This document shows positions 24,280-35,887 of a DNA stretch of 64,000 nucleotides, in pieces; the stretch's first letter is position 1, and each line of letters opens with the position of its first letter. The stretch is from Aristolochia californica (lineage: Eukaryota; Streptophyta; Magnoliopsida; Piperales; Aristolochiaceae): assembly GCA_029961685.1 (NCBI GenBank), contig JARWKL010000016.1:8634358-8698357 (forward strand). The letters are read 5' to 3'. The notes under the pieces were generated by a model. The model was not told the DNA's origin. It searched no databases and saw only the letters and a program-made list of their open reading frames with translations. The position numbers and the translations under genes are program-made.

Positions 24280-26597
24280 ATTTAAAGCATGTTAAGATCA
24301 GTTACAAGTCCCTTTCCTATAAAATTCCACCAAGTTTATTATTAGGGGTTGTACTAGTGGAATCTCCCAAACAAGGATAACAAAACCTTGGAGTTCATTT
24401 TTAGAACGTGAAATAAATTTAAAATTTTTTTTTGCATACATGAACTCTAAAATTTTCATTTTGTTATGCCTTAATATCTTTTTTGTTTACGTGAAAAAAT
24501 GGGAGAGTGAAAGCTCATGTTTGCGTCTGAAAAAAAATTTTACCATCAGAGATGGAAATGCACAAATGCTGAGAGAGATAGTTCCAAAAAGTATCTGTGA
24601 TTTTTCAGGATAGGCAAAAAGTGGGTTGTTTAGCTCTGGTAAATATCCAACCACTGGAGAATTTGAGTTTTTCCACTCCTTGAAATTTTTGGATCATTAG
24701 GTCCACTTGCATCCTCAACATGTTTCTGGCATGCATATCCACCACATTTAAAGCATGTTTGGATCAGTTACAGGTCCCTTTCCTATAAAATTCCACCAAG
24801 TTTATTATTAGGGGTTGTACTAGTGGAATCTCCCAAAAATGGATAACAAAACCTTGGAGTTCATTTTTAGTACGTGAAATAATTTTAAAATTTTTTTTGA
24901 CATACGTGAACTCTAAAATTTTCATTTTGTTATTCCGTAATATCTTTTTTGTTTACGTGAAAAAATGGAAGAGTGAAAGCTCAAGTTTGGATCTGAAAAA
25001 CAAATTTGACCATCAGAGATGGAAATGCACAAATGCTGAGGGAGATAGTTCCAAAAGTATATGTGATTTTTAAGGATAGGCAAAAAGTGGGTTGTTTAAC
25101 TCTGGTAATTATGCAACCACTTGAGAATTTGAGTTTTTCCACTCCTTGAAATTTTTGGATCATTAGGTCCACTTGTATCCTCAACATGTTTCTGGCATGC
25201 ATATCAACCACATTTAAAGCATGTTAGGATCAGTTACAAGTCCCTTTCCTACAAAATTCCACCCAGCTTATTATTAGGGGTTGTACTAGTGGAATCTCCT
25301 AAACATGGATAACAAAACCTTGGAGTTCATTTTTAGTGCGTGAAATAATTTTCAAATTTTTTTTTGCATACATGAACTCTAAAATCTTCATTTTGTTATG
25401 CCTGAATATCTTTTTTGTTTACGAGAAAAATGAGAGAGTGAAAACTCAAGTTTGGATCAGAAAACAAATTTCAGCATCCAAGATGGAAATGCACAAATGC
25501 TGAGAGAGATAGTTCCAAAAAGTATCTATGATTTTTAAGGATAGGCAAAATGTGGCTCTGGTAAATATCCAACCACTTGAGAATTTGATTTTTTCCACTC
25601 CTTGAAATTTTTGGATCATTAGGTCCACTTGTATCCTCAACATGTTTCTGACATGCGTATCCACCACATTTAAAGCATATTGGGATCAGTTACAAGTCCC
25701 TTTCCTATAAAATTCCTCCTAGCTTATTATTAGTGGTTGTACTTGTGCAATCTCCCAAACATGGATAACAAAACCTTGGAGTTCATTATTAGTGCGTGAA
25801 ATAATTTTCAAATATTTTTTTGCATACAAGAACTCTAAAATTTTAATTTTTTTATGCCTTAATATCTTTTTTATTTACGAGAAAAAATGGGAGAGTGAAA
25901 GCTCAAGTTTGGATCTGAAAACATATTTGACCAACCAAGATGGAAATGCACAAATGCTGAGAGAGATAGTTCCAAAAAGTATCTGTGATTTTTAAGGATA
26001 GGCAAAAAGTGGGTTGTTTGGCTCTGGTAAATACCCAACCACTTGAGTATTTGATTTTTTCCACTCCTTGAAATTATTGGATCATTACGTCCACTTGCAT
26101 CCTCAACATGTTTCTTGCATGCATATCCACCACATTTAAAGCATGTTAGGATCAGTTTCAAGTCCCTTTCCTATAAAATTCCACCTAGCTTATTATTAGG
26201 GGTTGTACTAGTGGAATCTCCCAAACGTGGATAATAAAACCTTGGATTTCATTTTTAGTGCGTGAAATAATTTTCAATTTTTTTTGCATACATGAACTCT
26301 AAAATCTTCATTTTGTTATGCCTTAATATCTTTTTTTTTTTACGAGAAAAATGGGAGAGTGAAAACTCAAGTTTGGATCTGAAAACAAATTTCAGCATCC
26401 AAGATGGAAGTGCACAAATGCTGAGAGAGATAGTTCCAAAAAGTATCTGTGATTTTTAAGGATAGGCAAAATGTGGGTTGTTTGGCTTTGGTAAATATCC
26501 AACAACTTGAGAATTTGATTTTTTCCACTCTTTGAAATTTTTGGATCATTAGGTCCACTTGCATCCTCAACATGTTTCTGGTAAGCATATCCACCAC
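24280..26597 (+). repeat. HOR unit 12, 5-mer (A-B-D-E-F)
   Basis: Monomers start at A 24280, B 24746, D 25212, E 25668 and F 26134. B ends with its own 'tatcaaccac', and the next monomer starts as D ('gttaggatcagttac', 'cctacaaaattccaccc'), so C is cleanly deleted with a switch at about 25207-25221. B has 'gtatatgtg' and 'gacatacgtg'. D is the short subtype. Confidence 0.9.
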
Positions 26598-29378
26598 ATT
26601 TAAAGCATGTTAAGATCAGTTACAAGTCCCTTTCCTATAAAATTCCACCAAGTTTATTATTAGGGGTTGTACTAGTGGAATCTCCCAGACAAGGATAACA
26701 AAACCTTGGAGTTCATTTTTAGTACGTGAAATAAATTTAAATTTTTTTTTTGCATACATGAACTCTAAAATTTTCATTTTGTTATGCCTTAATATCTTTT
26801 TTGTTTACGTGAAAAAATGGGAGAGTGAAAGCTCATGTTTGCGTCTGAAAAAAAATTTTACCATCTGAGATGGAAATGCACAAATGCTGAGAGAGATAGT
26901 TCGAAAAAGTATCTGTGATTTTTCAGGATAGGCAAAAAGTGGGTTGTTTAGCTCTGGTAAATATCCAACCACTTGAGAATTTGAGTTTTTCCACTCCTTG
27001 AAATTTTTGTATCATTAGGTCCACTTGCATCCTCAACATGTTTCTGGCATGCATATCCACCACATTTAAAGCATGTTTGGATCAGTTACAAGTCCCTTTC
27101 CTATAAAATTCCACCAAGTTTATTATTAGGGGTTGTACTAGTGGAATCTCCCAAACATGGATAACAAAACCTTGGAGTTCATTTTTAGTACGTGAAATAA
27201 TTTAAAATTTTTTTTTTACATACGTGAACTCTAAAATTTTCATTTTGTTATTCCGTAATATCTTTTTTGTTTACGTGAAAAAATGGAAGAGTGAAAGCTC
27301 AAGTTTGGATCTGAAAAACAAATTTGACCATCAGAGATGGAAATGCACAAATGCTGAGGGAGATAGTTCCAAAAGTATCTGTGATTTTTAAGGATAGGCA
27401 AAAAGTGGGTTGTTTAACTCTGGTAATTATGCAACCACTTGAGAATTTGAGTTTTTCCACTCCTTGAAATTTTTGGATCATTAGGTCCACTTGTACCCTC
27501 AACATGTTTCTGGCATGCATATCAACCACATTTAAAGCATGTTTGGATCAGTTGCAAGACCCTTTCCTATAAAATTCCACCTAGCTTATTATTAGGGGTT
27601 GTACTTGTGGAATCTCCCAAACATGGATAACAAAACCTTGGAATTCATTTTTAGTGGTTGAAATAATTTCCAAATTTTGTTTTGCATACAAGAACACTAA
27701 AATTTTCATTTTGTTATGCTTTAATATCTTTTTTGTTTACGAGAAAAATGGGAGAGTGAAAACTCATGGTTGGATCTGGAAACAAATTTGAGGATTCGAG
27801 ATGGAAATGCACAAATGCTGAGAGAGATTGTTCCAAAAATTATCTGTGATTTTTAAGGATAGGCAAAAAGTGGGTAGTTTAACTCTGGTAAATATCCAAC
27901 CACATGAGAATTTGATTTTTTCCACTCCTTGAAATTTTTGGATCCTTAGGTCCACTTGCATCCTCAACATATTTCTGGCATGCATATCCACCACATTTAA
28001 AGCATGTTAGGATCAGTTACAACTCCCTTTCCTACAAAATTCCACCCAGCTTATTATTAGGGGTTGTACTAGTGGAATCTCCTAAACATGGATAACAAAA
28101 CCTTGGAGTTCATTTTTAGTGCGTGAAATAATTTTCAAATTTTTTTTTGCATACATGAACTCTAAAATCTTCATTTTGTTATGCCTGAATATCTTTTTTG
28201 TTTACGAGAAAAATGAGAGAGTGAAAACTCAAGTTTGGATCAGAAAACAAATTTCAGCATCCAAGATGGAAATGCACAAATGCTGAGAGAGATAGTTCCA
28301 AAAAGTATCTATGATTTTTAAGGATAGGCAAAATGTGGCTCTGGTAAATATCCAACCACTTGAGAATTTGATTTTTTCCACTCCTTGAAATTTTTGGATC
28401 ATTAGGTCCACTTGTATCCTCAACATGTTTCTGGCATGCGTATCCACCACATTTAAAGCATATTGGGATCAGTTACAAGTCCCTTTCCTATAAAATTCCT
28501 CCTAGCTTATTATTAGTGGTTGTACTTGTGCAATCTCCCAAACATGGATAACAAAACCTTGGAGTTCATTATTAGTGCGTGAAATAATTTTCAAATTTTT
28601 TTTGCATACAAGAACTCTCAAATTATAATTTTTTTATGCCTTAATATCTTTTTTATTTACGAGAGAAAATGGGAGAGTGAAAGCTCAAGTTTGGATCTGA
28701 AAACATATTTGACCAACCAAAATGGAAATGCACAAATGCTGAGAGATATAGCTCCAAAAAGTATCTGTGATTTTTAAGGATAGGCAAAAAGTGGGTTGTT
28801 TGGCTCTGGGAAATACCCAACCACTTGAGTATTTGATTTTTTCCACTCCTTGAAATTATTGGATCATTACGTCCACTTGCATCCTCAACATGTTTCTTGC
28901 ATGCATATCCACCACATTTAAAGCATGTTAGGATCAGTTTCAAGTCCCTTTCCTATAAAATTCCACCTAGCTTATTATTAGGGGTTGTACTAGTGGAATC
29001 TCCCAAACGTGGATAATAAAACCTTGGATTTCATTTTTAGTGCGTGAAATAATTTTCAATTTTTTTTGCATACATGAACTCTAAAATCTTCATTTTGTTA
29101 TGCCTTAATATCTTTTTTTTTTACGAGAAAAATGGGAGAGTGAAAACTCAAGTTTGGATCTGAAAACAAATTTCAGCATCCAAGATGGAAGTGCACAAAT
29201 GCTGAGAGAGATAGTTCCAAAAAGTATCTGTGATTTTTAAGGATAGGCAAAATGTGGGTTGTTTGGCTTTGGTAAATATCCAACAACTTGAGAATTTTAT
29301 TTTTTCCACTCTTTGAAATTTTTGGATCATTAGGTCCACTTGCATCCTCAACATGTTTCTGGTAAGCATATCCACCAC
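26598..29378 (+). repeat. HOR unit 13, complete 6-mer
   Basis: Monomers start at A 26598, B 27064, C 27530, D 27995 (short subtype, the last one in the window), E 28451 and F 28916. E has an unusual cluster of private changes. The end of F has 'ctggtaagc', also present at the end of the F monomer of unit 12. Confidence 0.92.
28451..28915 (+). repeat. Divergent E monomer
   Basis: It has several private changes in ~200 bp: 'actctcaaattata' near 28620, 'gagagaaaatggg' near 28663, 'accaaaatgg' near 28717, 'gagatatagctcc' near 28745 and 'ctctgggaaat' near 28806. All other E diagnostics are intact, so it remains a clear E monomer. Confidence 0.8.
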
Positions 29379-30775
29379 ATTTAAAGCATGTTAAGATCAG
29401 TTACAAGTCCCTTTCCTATAAAATTCCACCAAGTTTATTATTAGGGGTTGTACTAGTGGAATCTCCCACACAAGGATAACAAAACCTTGGAGTTCATTTT
29501 TAGAACGTGAAATAAATTTAAAATTTTTTTTTGCATACATGAACTCTAAAATTTTCATTTTGTTATGCCTTAATATCTTTTTTGTTTACGTGAAAAAATG
29601 GGAGAGTGAAAGCTCATGTTTGCGTCTGAAAAAAAATTTTACCATCAGAGATGGAAATGCACAAATGCTGAGAGAGATAGTTCCAAAAAGTATCTGTGAT
29701 TTTTCAGGATAGGCAAAAAGTGGGTTGTTTAGCTCTGGTAAATATCCAACCACTTGAGAATTTGAGTTTTTCCACTCCTTGAAATTTTTGGATCATTAGG
29801 TCCACTTGCATCCTCAACATGTTTCTGGCATGCATATCCACCACATTTAAAGCATGTTTGGATCAGTTACAAGTCCCTTTCCTACAAAATTCCACCAAGT
29901 TTATTATTAGGGGTTGTACTAGTGGAATCTCCCAAACATGGATAACAAAACCTTGGAGTTCATTTTTAGTACGTGAAATAATTTTAAAATTTTTTTTTAC
30001 ATACGTGAACTCTAAAATTTTCATTTTGTTATTCCGTAATATCTTTTTTGTTTACGTGAAAAAATGGAAGAGTGAAAGCTCAAGTTTGGATCTGAAAAAC
30101 AAATTTGACCATCAGAGATGGAAATGCACAAATGCTGAGGGAGATAGTTCCAAAAGTATCTGTGATTTTTAAGGATAGGCAAAAAGTGGGTTGTTTAACT
30201 CTGGTAATTATGCAACCACTTGAGAATTTGAGTTTTTCCACTCCTTGAAATTTTTGGATCATTAGGTCCACTTGTATCCTCAACATGTTTCTGGCATGCA
30301 TATCAACCACATTTAAAGCATGTTTGGATCAGTTGCAAGACCCTTTCCTATAAAATTCCACCAAGCTTATTATTAGGGGTTGTACTTGTGGAATCTCCCA
30401 AACATGGATAACAAAACCTTGGAATTCATTTTTAGTGGTTGAAATAATTTCCAAATTTTGTTTTGCATACATGAACACTAAAATTTTCATTTTGTTATGC
30501 TTTAATATCTTTTTTGTTTACGAGAAAAATGGGAGAGTGAAAACTCATGGTTGGATCTGGAAACAAATTTGAGGATCCAATATGGAAATGCACAAATGCT
30601 GAGAGAGATTGTTCCAGAAATTATCTGTGATTTTTAAGGATAGGCAAAAAGTGGGTAGTTTAACTCTGGTAAATATCCAACCACATGAGAATTTGATTTT
30701 TTCCACTCCTTGAAATTTTTGGATCCTTAGGTCCACTTGCATCCTCAACATATTTCTGGCATGCATATCCACCAC

Positions 30776-31241
30776 ATTTAAAGCTTGTTTGGATCAGTTA
30801 CAAGTCCCTTTCCTATAAAATTCCACCAAGTTTATTATTAGGGGTTGTACTAGTGGAATCTCCCAAACATGGATAACAAAACCTCGGAGTTCATTTTTAG
30901 TACGTGAAATAATTTTCAAATTTTTTTTTACATACGTGAACTCTAAAATTTTCATTTTGTTATTCCGTAATATCTTTTTTGTTTACGTGAAAAAATGGAA
31001 GAGTGAAAGCTCAAGTTTGGATCTGAAAAACAAATTTGACCATCAGAGATGGAAATGCACAAATGCTGAGGGAGATAGTTCCAAAAGTATCTGTGATTTT
31101 TAAGGATAGGCAAAAAGTGGGTTGTTTAACTCTGGTAATTATGCAACCACTTGAGAATTTGAGTTTTTCCACTCCTTGAAATTTTTGGATCATTAGGTCC
31201 ACTTGTATCCTCAACATGTTTCTGGCATGCATATCAACCAC
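30776..31241 (+). repeat. Out-of-order B monomer (B*) following C
   Basis: It follows a normal C tail ('catatttctgg') but begins 'gcttgtttggatcag' and is B-type thereafter ('agtacgtg', 'ttattccgtaatatc', 'gctgagggagatag', 'taattatgcaacc'). It has 'attttcaaatt' where B normally reads 'attttaaaatt'. The C to B join is at about 30775-30793, next to the monomer boundary. Confidence 0.82.
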
Positions 31242-31706
31242 ATTTAAAGCATGTTTGGATCAGTTGCAAGACCCTTTCCTATAAAATTCCACCTAGCTTA
31301 TTATTAGGGGTTGTACTTGTGGAATCTCCTAAACATGGATAACAAAACCTTGGAGTTCATTTTTAGTGCGTGAAATAATTTTCAAATTTTTTTTTGCATA
31401 CATGAACTCTAAAATCTTCATTTTGTTATGCCTGAATATCTTTTTTGTTTACGAGAAAAATGAGAGAGTGAAAACTCAAGTTTGGATCAGAAAACAAATT
31501 TCAGCATCCAAGATGGAAATGCACAAATGCTGAGAGAGATAGTTCCAAAAAGTATCTATGATTTTTAAGGATAGGCAAAATGAGGGTTGTTTGGCTCTGG
31601 TAAATATCCAACCACTTGAGAATTTGATTTTTTCCACTCCTTGAAATTTTTGGATCATTAGGTGCACTTGTATCCTCAACATGTTTCTGGCATGCGCATC
31701 CACCAC
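31242..31706 (+). repeat. Mosaic monomer C/D
   Basis: It starts as C ('cagttgcaagaccc', 'tacttgtgg') and turns to D at about 31320-31330 ('ctcctaaac', 'tagtgcg', 'atgcctgaatatc', 'ggatcagaaaac', 'tatctatga'). It is full length, without the 9-bp deletion, and ends with the right-region mark 'gcgcatcc'. The same join recurs at 34495-34959. Confidence 0.85.
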
Positions 31707-32633
31707 ATTTAAAGCATATTGGGATCAGTTACAAGTCCCTTTCCTATAAAATTCCTCCTAGCTTATTATTAGTGGTTGTACTTGTGCAATCTCCCAAACA
31801 TGGATAACAAAACCTTGGAGTTCATTATTAGTGCGTGAAATAATTTTCAAATTTTTTTTGCATACAAGAACTCTAAAATTTTAATTTTGTTATGCCTTAA
31901 TATCTTTTTTATTTACGAGAAAAAATGGGAGAGTGAAAGCTCAAGTTTGGATCTAAAAACATATTTGACCAACCAAGATGGAAATGCACAAATGCTGAGA
32001 GAGATAGTTCCAAAAAGTATCTGTGATTTTTAAGGATAGGCAAAAAGTGGGTTGTTTGGCTCTGGTAAATACCCAACCACTTGAGTATTTGATTTTTTCC
32101 ACTCCTTGAAATTATTGGATCATTACGTCCACTTGCATCGTCAACATGTTTCTTGCATGCATATCCACCACATTTAAAGCATGTTAGGATCAGTTTCAAG
32201 TCCCTTTCCTATAAAATTCCACCTAGCTTATTATTAGGGGTTGTACTAGTGGAATCTCCCAAACATGGATAATAAAACCTTGGATTTCATTTTTAGTGCG
32301 TGAAATAATTTTCAATTTTTTTTGCATACATGAACTCTAAAATCTTCATTTTGTTATGCCTTAATATCTTTTTTTTTTACGAAAAAATGGGAGAGTGAAA
32401 ACTCAAGTTTGGATCTGAAAACAAATTTCAGCATCCAAGATGGAAGTGCACAAATGCTGAGAGAGATAGTTCCACAAAGTATCTGTGATTTTTAAGGATA
32501 GGCAAAATGTGGGTTGTTTGGCTTTGGTAAATATCCAACAACTTGAGAATTTGATTTTTTCCACTCTTTGAAATTTTTGGATCATTAGGTCCACTTGTAT
32601 CCTCAACATGTTTCTGGAAAGCATATCCACCAC

Positions 32634-33099
32634 ATTTAAAGCATGTTAAGATCAGTTACAAGTCCCTTTCCTATAAAATTCCACCAAGTTTATTATTAGG
32701 GGTTGTACTAGTGGAATCTCCCAAACAAGGATAACAAAACCTTGGAGTTCATTTTTAGAACGTGAAATAAATTTAAAATTTTTTTTTGCATACATGAACT
32801 CTAAAATTTTCATTTTGTTATGCCTTAATATCTTTTTTGTTTACGTGAAAAAATGGGAGAGTGAAAGCTCATGTTTGCGTCTGAAAAAAAATTTTACCAT
32901 CAGAGATGGAAATGCACAAATGCTGAGAGAGATAGTTCCAAAAAGTATCTGTGATTTTTAAGGATAGGCAAAAAGTGGGTTGTTTGGCTCTGGTAAATAC
33001 CCAACCACTTGAGTATTTGATTTTTTCCACTCCTTGAAATTATTGGATCATTACGTCCACTTGCATCCTCAACATGTTTCTTGCATGCATATCCACCAC
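32634..33099 (+). repeat. Mosaic monomer A/E
   Basis: It is A-type through 'caaggataac', 'agaacgtg', 'ctcatgtttgcgtctg' and 'ccatcagag'. It is E-type from about 32958 ('ttttaagg', 'taaatacccaacc', 'gagtatttg', 'ttacgtcc', 'ttcttgcatgc'). The switch lies at about 32908-32958 and removes B, C, D and parts of A and E. Confidence 0.85.
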
Positions 33100-33562
33100 A
33101 TTTAAAGCATGTTAGGATCAGTTTCAAGTCCCTTTCCTATAAAATTCCACCTAGCTTATTATTAGGGGTTGTACTAGTGGAATCTCCCAAACGTGGATAA
33201 TAAAACCTTGGATTTCATTTTTAGTGCGTGAAATAATTTTCAATTTTTTTTGCATACATGAACTCTAAAATCTTCATTTTGTTATGCCTTAATATCTTTT
33301 TTTTTTACGAGAAAAATGGGAGAGTGAAAACTCAAGTTTGGATCTGAAAACAAATTTCAGCATCCAAGATGGAAGTGCACAAATGCTGAGAGAGATAATT
33401 CCACAAAGTATCTGTGATTTTTAAGGATAGGCAAAATGTGGGTTGTTTGGCTTTGGTAAATATCCAACAACTTGAGAATTTGATTTTTTCCACTCTTTGA
33501 AATTTTTGGATCATTAGGTCCACTTGCATCCTCAACATGTTTCAGGCATGCATATCCACCAC
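32634..33562 (+). repeat. HOR unit 15, 2-mer (A/E-F)
   Basis: Monomers start at A/E 32634 and F 33100. F has 'ataattccac' and 'ttcaggcatgc' near its end instead of the usual 'ctggcaagc'. Confidence 0.87.
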
Positions 33563-34028
33563 ATTTAAAGCATGTTAAGATCAGTTACAAGTCCCTTTCC
33601 TATAAAATTCCACCAAGTTTATTATTAGGGGTTGTACTAGTGGAATCTCCCAAACAAGGATAACAAAAACTTGGAGTTCATTTTTAGAACGTGAAATAAA
33701 TTTAAATTTTTTTTTTTGCATACATGAACTCTAAAATTTTCATTTTGTTATGCCTTAATATCTTTTTTGTTTACGTGAAAAAATGGGAGAGTGAAAGCTC
33801 ATGTTTGCGTCTGAAAAAAATTTTACCATCAGAGATGGAAATGCACAAATGCTGAGAGAGATAGTTCCAAAAAGTATCTGTGATTTTTCAGGATAGGCAA
33901 AAAGTGGGTTGTTTAGCTCTGGTAAATATCCAACCACTTGAGAATTTGAGTTTTTCCACTCCTTGAAATTTTTGGATCATTAGGTCCACTTGCATCCTCA
34001 ACATGTTTCTGGCATGCATATCCACCAC

Positions 34029-35887
34029 ATTTAAAGCATGTTTGGATCAGTTACAAGTCCCTTTCCTACAAAATTCCACCAAGTTTATTATTAGGGGTTG
34101 TACTAGTGGAATCTCCCAAACATGGATAACAAAACCTTGGAGTTCATTTTTAGTACGTGAAATAATTTTAAAATTTTTTTTTACATACGTGAACTCTAAA
34201 ATTTTCATTTTGTTATTCCGTAATATCTTTTTTGATTACGTGAAAAAATGGAAGAGTGAAAGCTCAAGTTTGGATCTGAAAAACAAATTTGACCATCAGA
34301 GATGGAAATGCACAAATGCTGAGGGAGATAGTTCCAAAAGTATCTGTGATTTTTAAGGATAGGCAAAAAGTGGGTTGTTTAACTCTGGTAATTATGCAAC
34401 CACTTGAGAATTTGAGTTTTTCCACTCCTTGAAATTTTTGGATCATTAGGTCCACTTGTATCCTCAACATGTTTCTGGCATGCATCTCAACCACATTTAA
34501 AGCATGTTTGGATCAGTTGCAAGACCCTTTCCTATAAAATTCCACCTAGCTTATTATTAGGGGTTGTACTTGTGGAATCTCCTAAACATGGATAACAAAA
34601 CCTTGGAGTTCATTTTTAGTGTGTGAAATAATTTTCAAATTTTTTTTTGCATACATGAACTCTAAAATCTTCATTTTGTTATGCCTGAATATCTTTTTTG
34701 TTTACGAGAAAAATGAGAGAGTGAAAACTCAAGTTTGGATCAGAAAACAAATTTCAGCATCCAAGATGGAAATGCACAAATGCTGAGAGAGATAGTTCCA
34801 AAAAGTATCTATGATTTTTAAGGATAGGCAAAATGAGGGTTGTTTGGCTCTGGTAAATATCCAACCACTTGAGAATTTGATTTTTTCCACTCCTTGAAAT
34901 TTTTGGATCATTAGGTCCACTTGTATCCTCAACAAGTTTCTGGCATGCGCATCCACCACATTTAAAGCATATTGGGATCAGTTACAAGTCCCTTTCCTAT
35001 AAAATTCCTCCTAGCTTATTATTAGTGGTTGTACTTGTGCAATCTCCCAAACATGGATAACAAAACCTTGGAGTTCATTATTAGTGCGTGAAATAATTTT
35101 CAAATTTTTTTTGCATACAAGAACTCTAAAATTTTAATTTTGTTATGCCTTAATATCTTTTTTATTTACGAGAAAAAATGGGAGAGTGAAAGCTCAAGTT
35201 TGGATCTGAAAACATATTTGACCAACCAAGATGGAAATGCACAAATGCTGAGAGAGATAGTGCCAAAAAGTATCTGTGATTTTTAAGGATAGGCAAAAAG
35301 TGGGTTGTTTGGCTCTGGTAAATACCCAACCACTTGAGTATTTGATTTTTTCCACTCCTTGAAATTATTGGATCATTACGTCCACTTGCATCCTCAACAT
35401 GTTTCTTGCATGCATATCCACCACATTTAAAGCATGTTAGGATCAGTTTCAAGTCCCTTTCCTATAAAATTCCACCTAGCTTATTATTAGGGGTTGTACT
35501 AGTGGAATCTCCAAAACATGGATAATAAAACCTTGGATTTCATTTTTAGTGCGTGAAATAATTTTCAATTTTTTTTGCATACATGAACTCTAAAATCTTC
35601 ATTTTGTTATGCCTTAATATCTTTTTTTTTTACAAGAAAAATGGGAGAGTGAAAACTCAAGTTTGGATCTGAAAACAAATTTCAGCATCCAAGATGGAAG
35701 TGCACAAATGCTGAGAGAGATAGTTCCACAAAGTATCTGTGATTTTTAAGGATAGGCAAAATGTGGGTTGTTTGGCTTTGGTAAATATCCAACAACTTGA
35801 GAATTTGATTTTTTCCACTCTTTGAAATTTTTGGATCATTAGGTCCACTTGTATCCTCAACATGTTTCTGGAAAGCATATCCACCAC
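34029..35887 (+). repeat. Four-monomer segment B-C/D-E-F, copy 2 (3,253-bp offset)
   Basis: Monomers start at B 34029, C/D 34495, E 34960 and F 35425, mirroring 30776, 31242, 31707 and 32172. B differs in origin: it shares 'cctacaaaat' with B at 29845, 4,184 bp upstream. At least two exchange events are therefore layered here. Confidence 0.78.
34495..34959 (+). repeat. Mosaic monomer C/D (second occurrence)
   Basis: The front is C ('cagttgcaagaccc', 'tacttgtgg') and D follows from 'ctcctaaac'. It shares the junction of 31242-31706, so it is a duplicated product of one event. Confidence 0.85.

Larger units (their letters stand above)
29379..32633 (+). repeat. HOR unit 14, expanded 7-mer (A-B-C-B*-C/D-E-F)
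   Basis: Monomers start at A 29379, B 29845, C 30311, B* 30776, C/D 31242, E 31707 and F 32172. A second B and a C/D hybrid are inserted after C. C carries 'ccaatatgg' and 'ttccagaaatt', shared with units 1 and 6. B has 'cctacaaaat', shared with B at 34029. Confidence 0.88.
30776..32633 (+). repeat. Four-monomer segment B-C/D-E-F, copy 1 (3,253-bp offset)
   Basis: It corresponds monomer for monomer to 34029-35887 at an offset of 3,253 bp. Both copies share the C/D join, 'ttccacaaag' in F and the F tail 'ctggaaagc'. This indicates a local segmental duplication with A/E-F and A lying between the copies. Confidence 0.8.
33563..35887 (+). repeat. HOR unit 16, 5-mer (A-B-C/D-E-F)
   Basis: Monomers start at A 33563, B 34029, C/D 34495, E 34960 and F 35425. 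C and D are fused into one monomer at about 34572-34582, the same relative point as at 31242. 'tagtgtgtg' near 34620 replaces 'tagtgcgtg', a CpG to TpG change. Confidence 0.9.

Noticed and set aside
26895..27805. CENP-B-box-like motif around rare TTCG occurrences (near 26902 and 27796)
   Set aside because: TTCG appears here only as private substitutions, and the rest of the CENP-B box consensus (the downstream CGGG) is absent. No monomer type carries a conserved box.
29819..30172. Plus-strand 117-codon frames at 29819-30172 and 34003-34356
   Set aside because: These are longer only because a T to C change ('cctacaaaat') in two B monomers removes a stop. They cross a monomer boundary and have no protein-like features.
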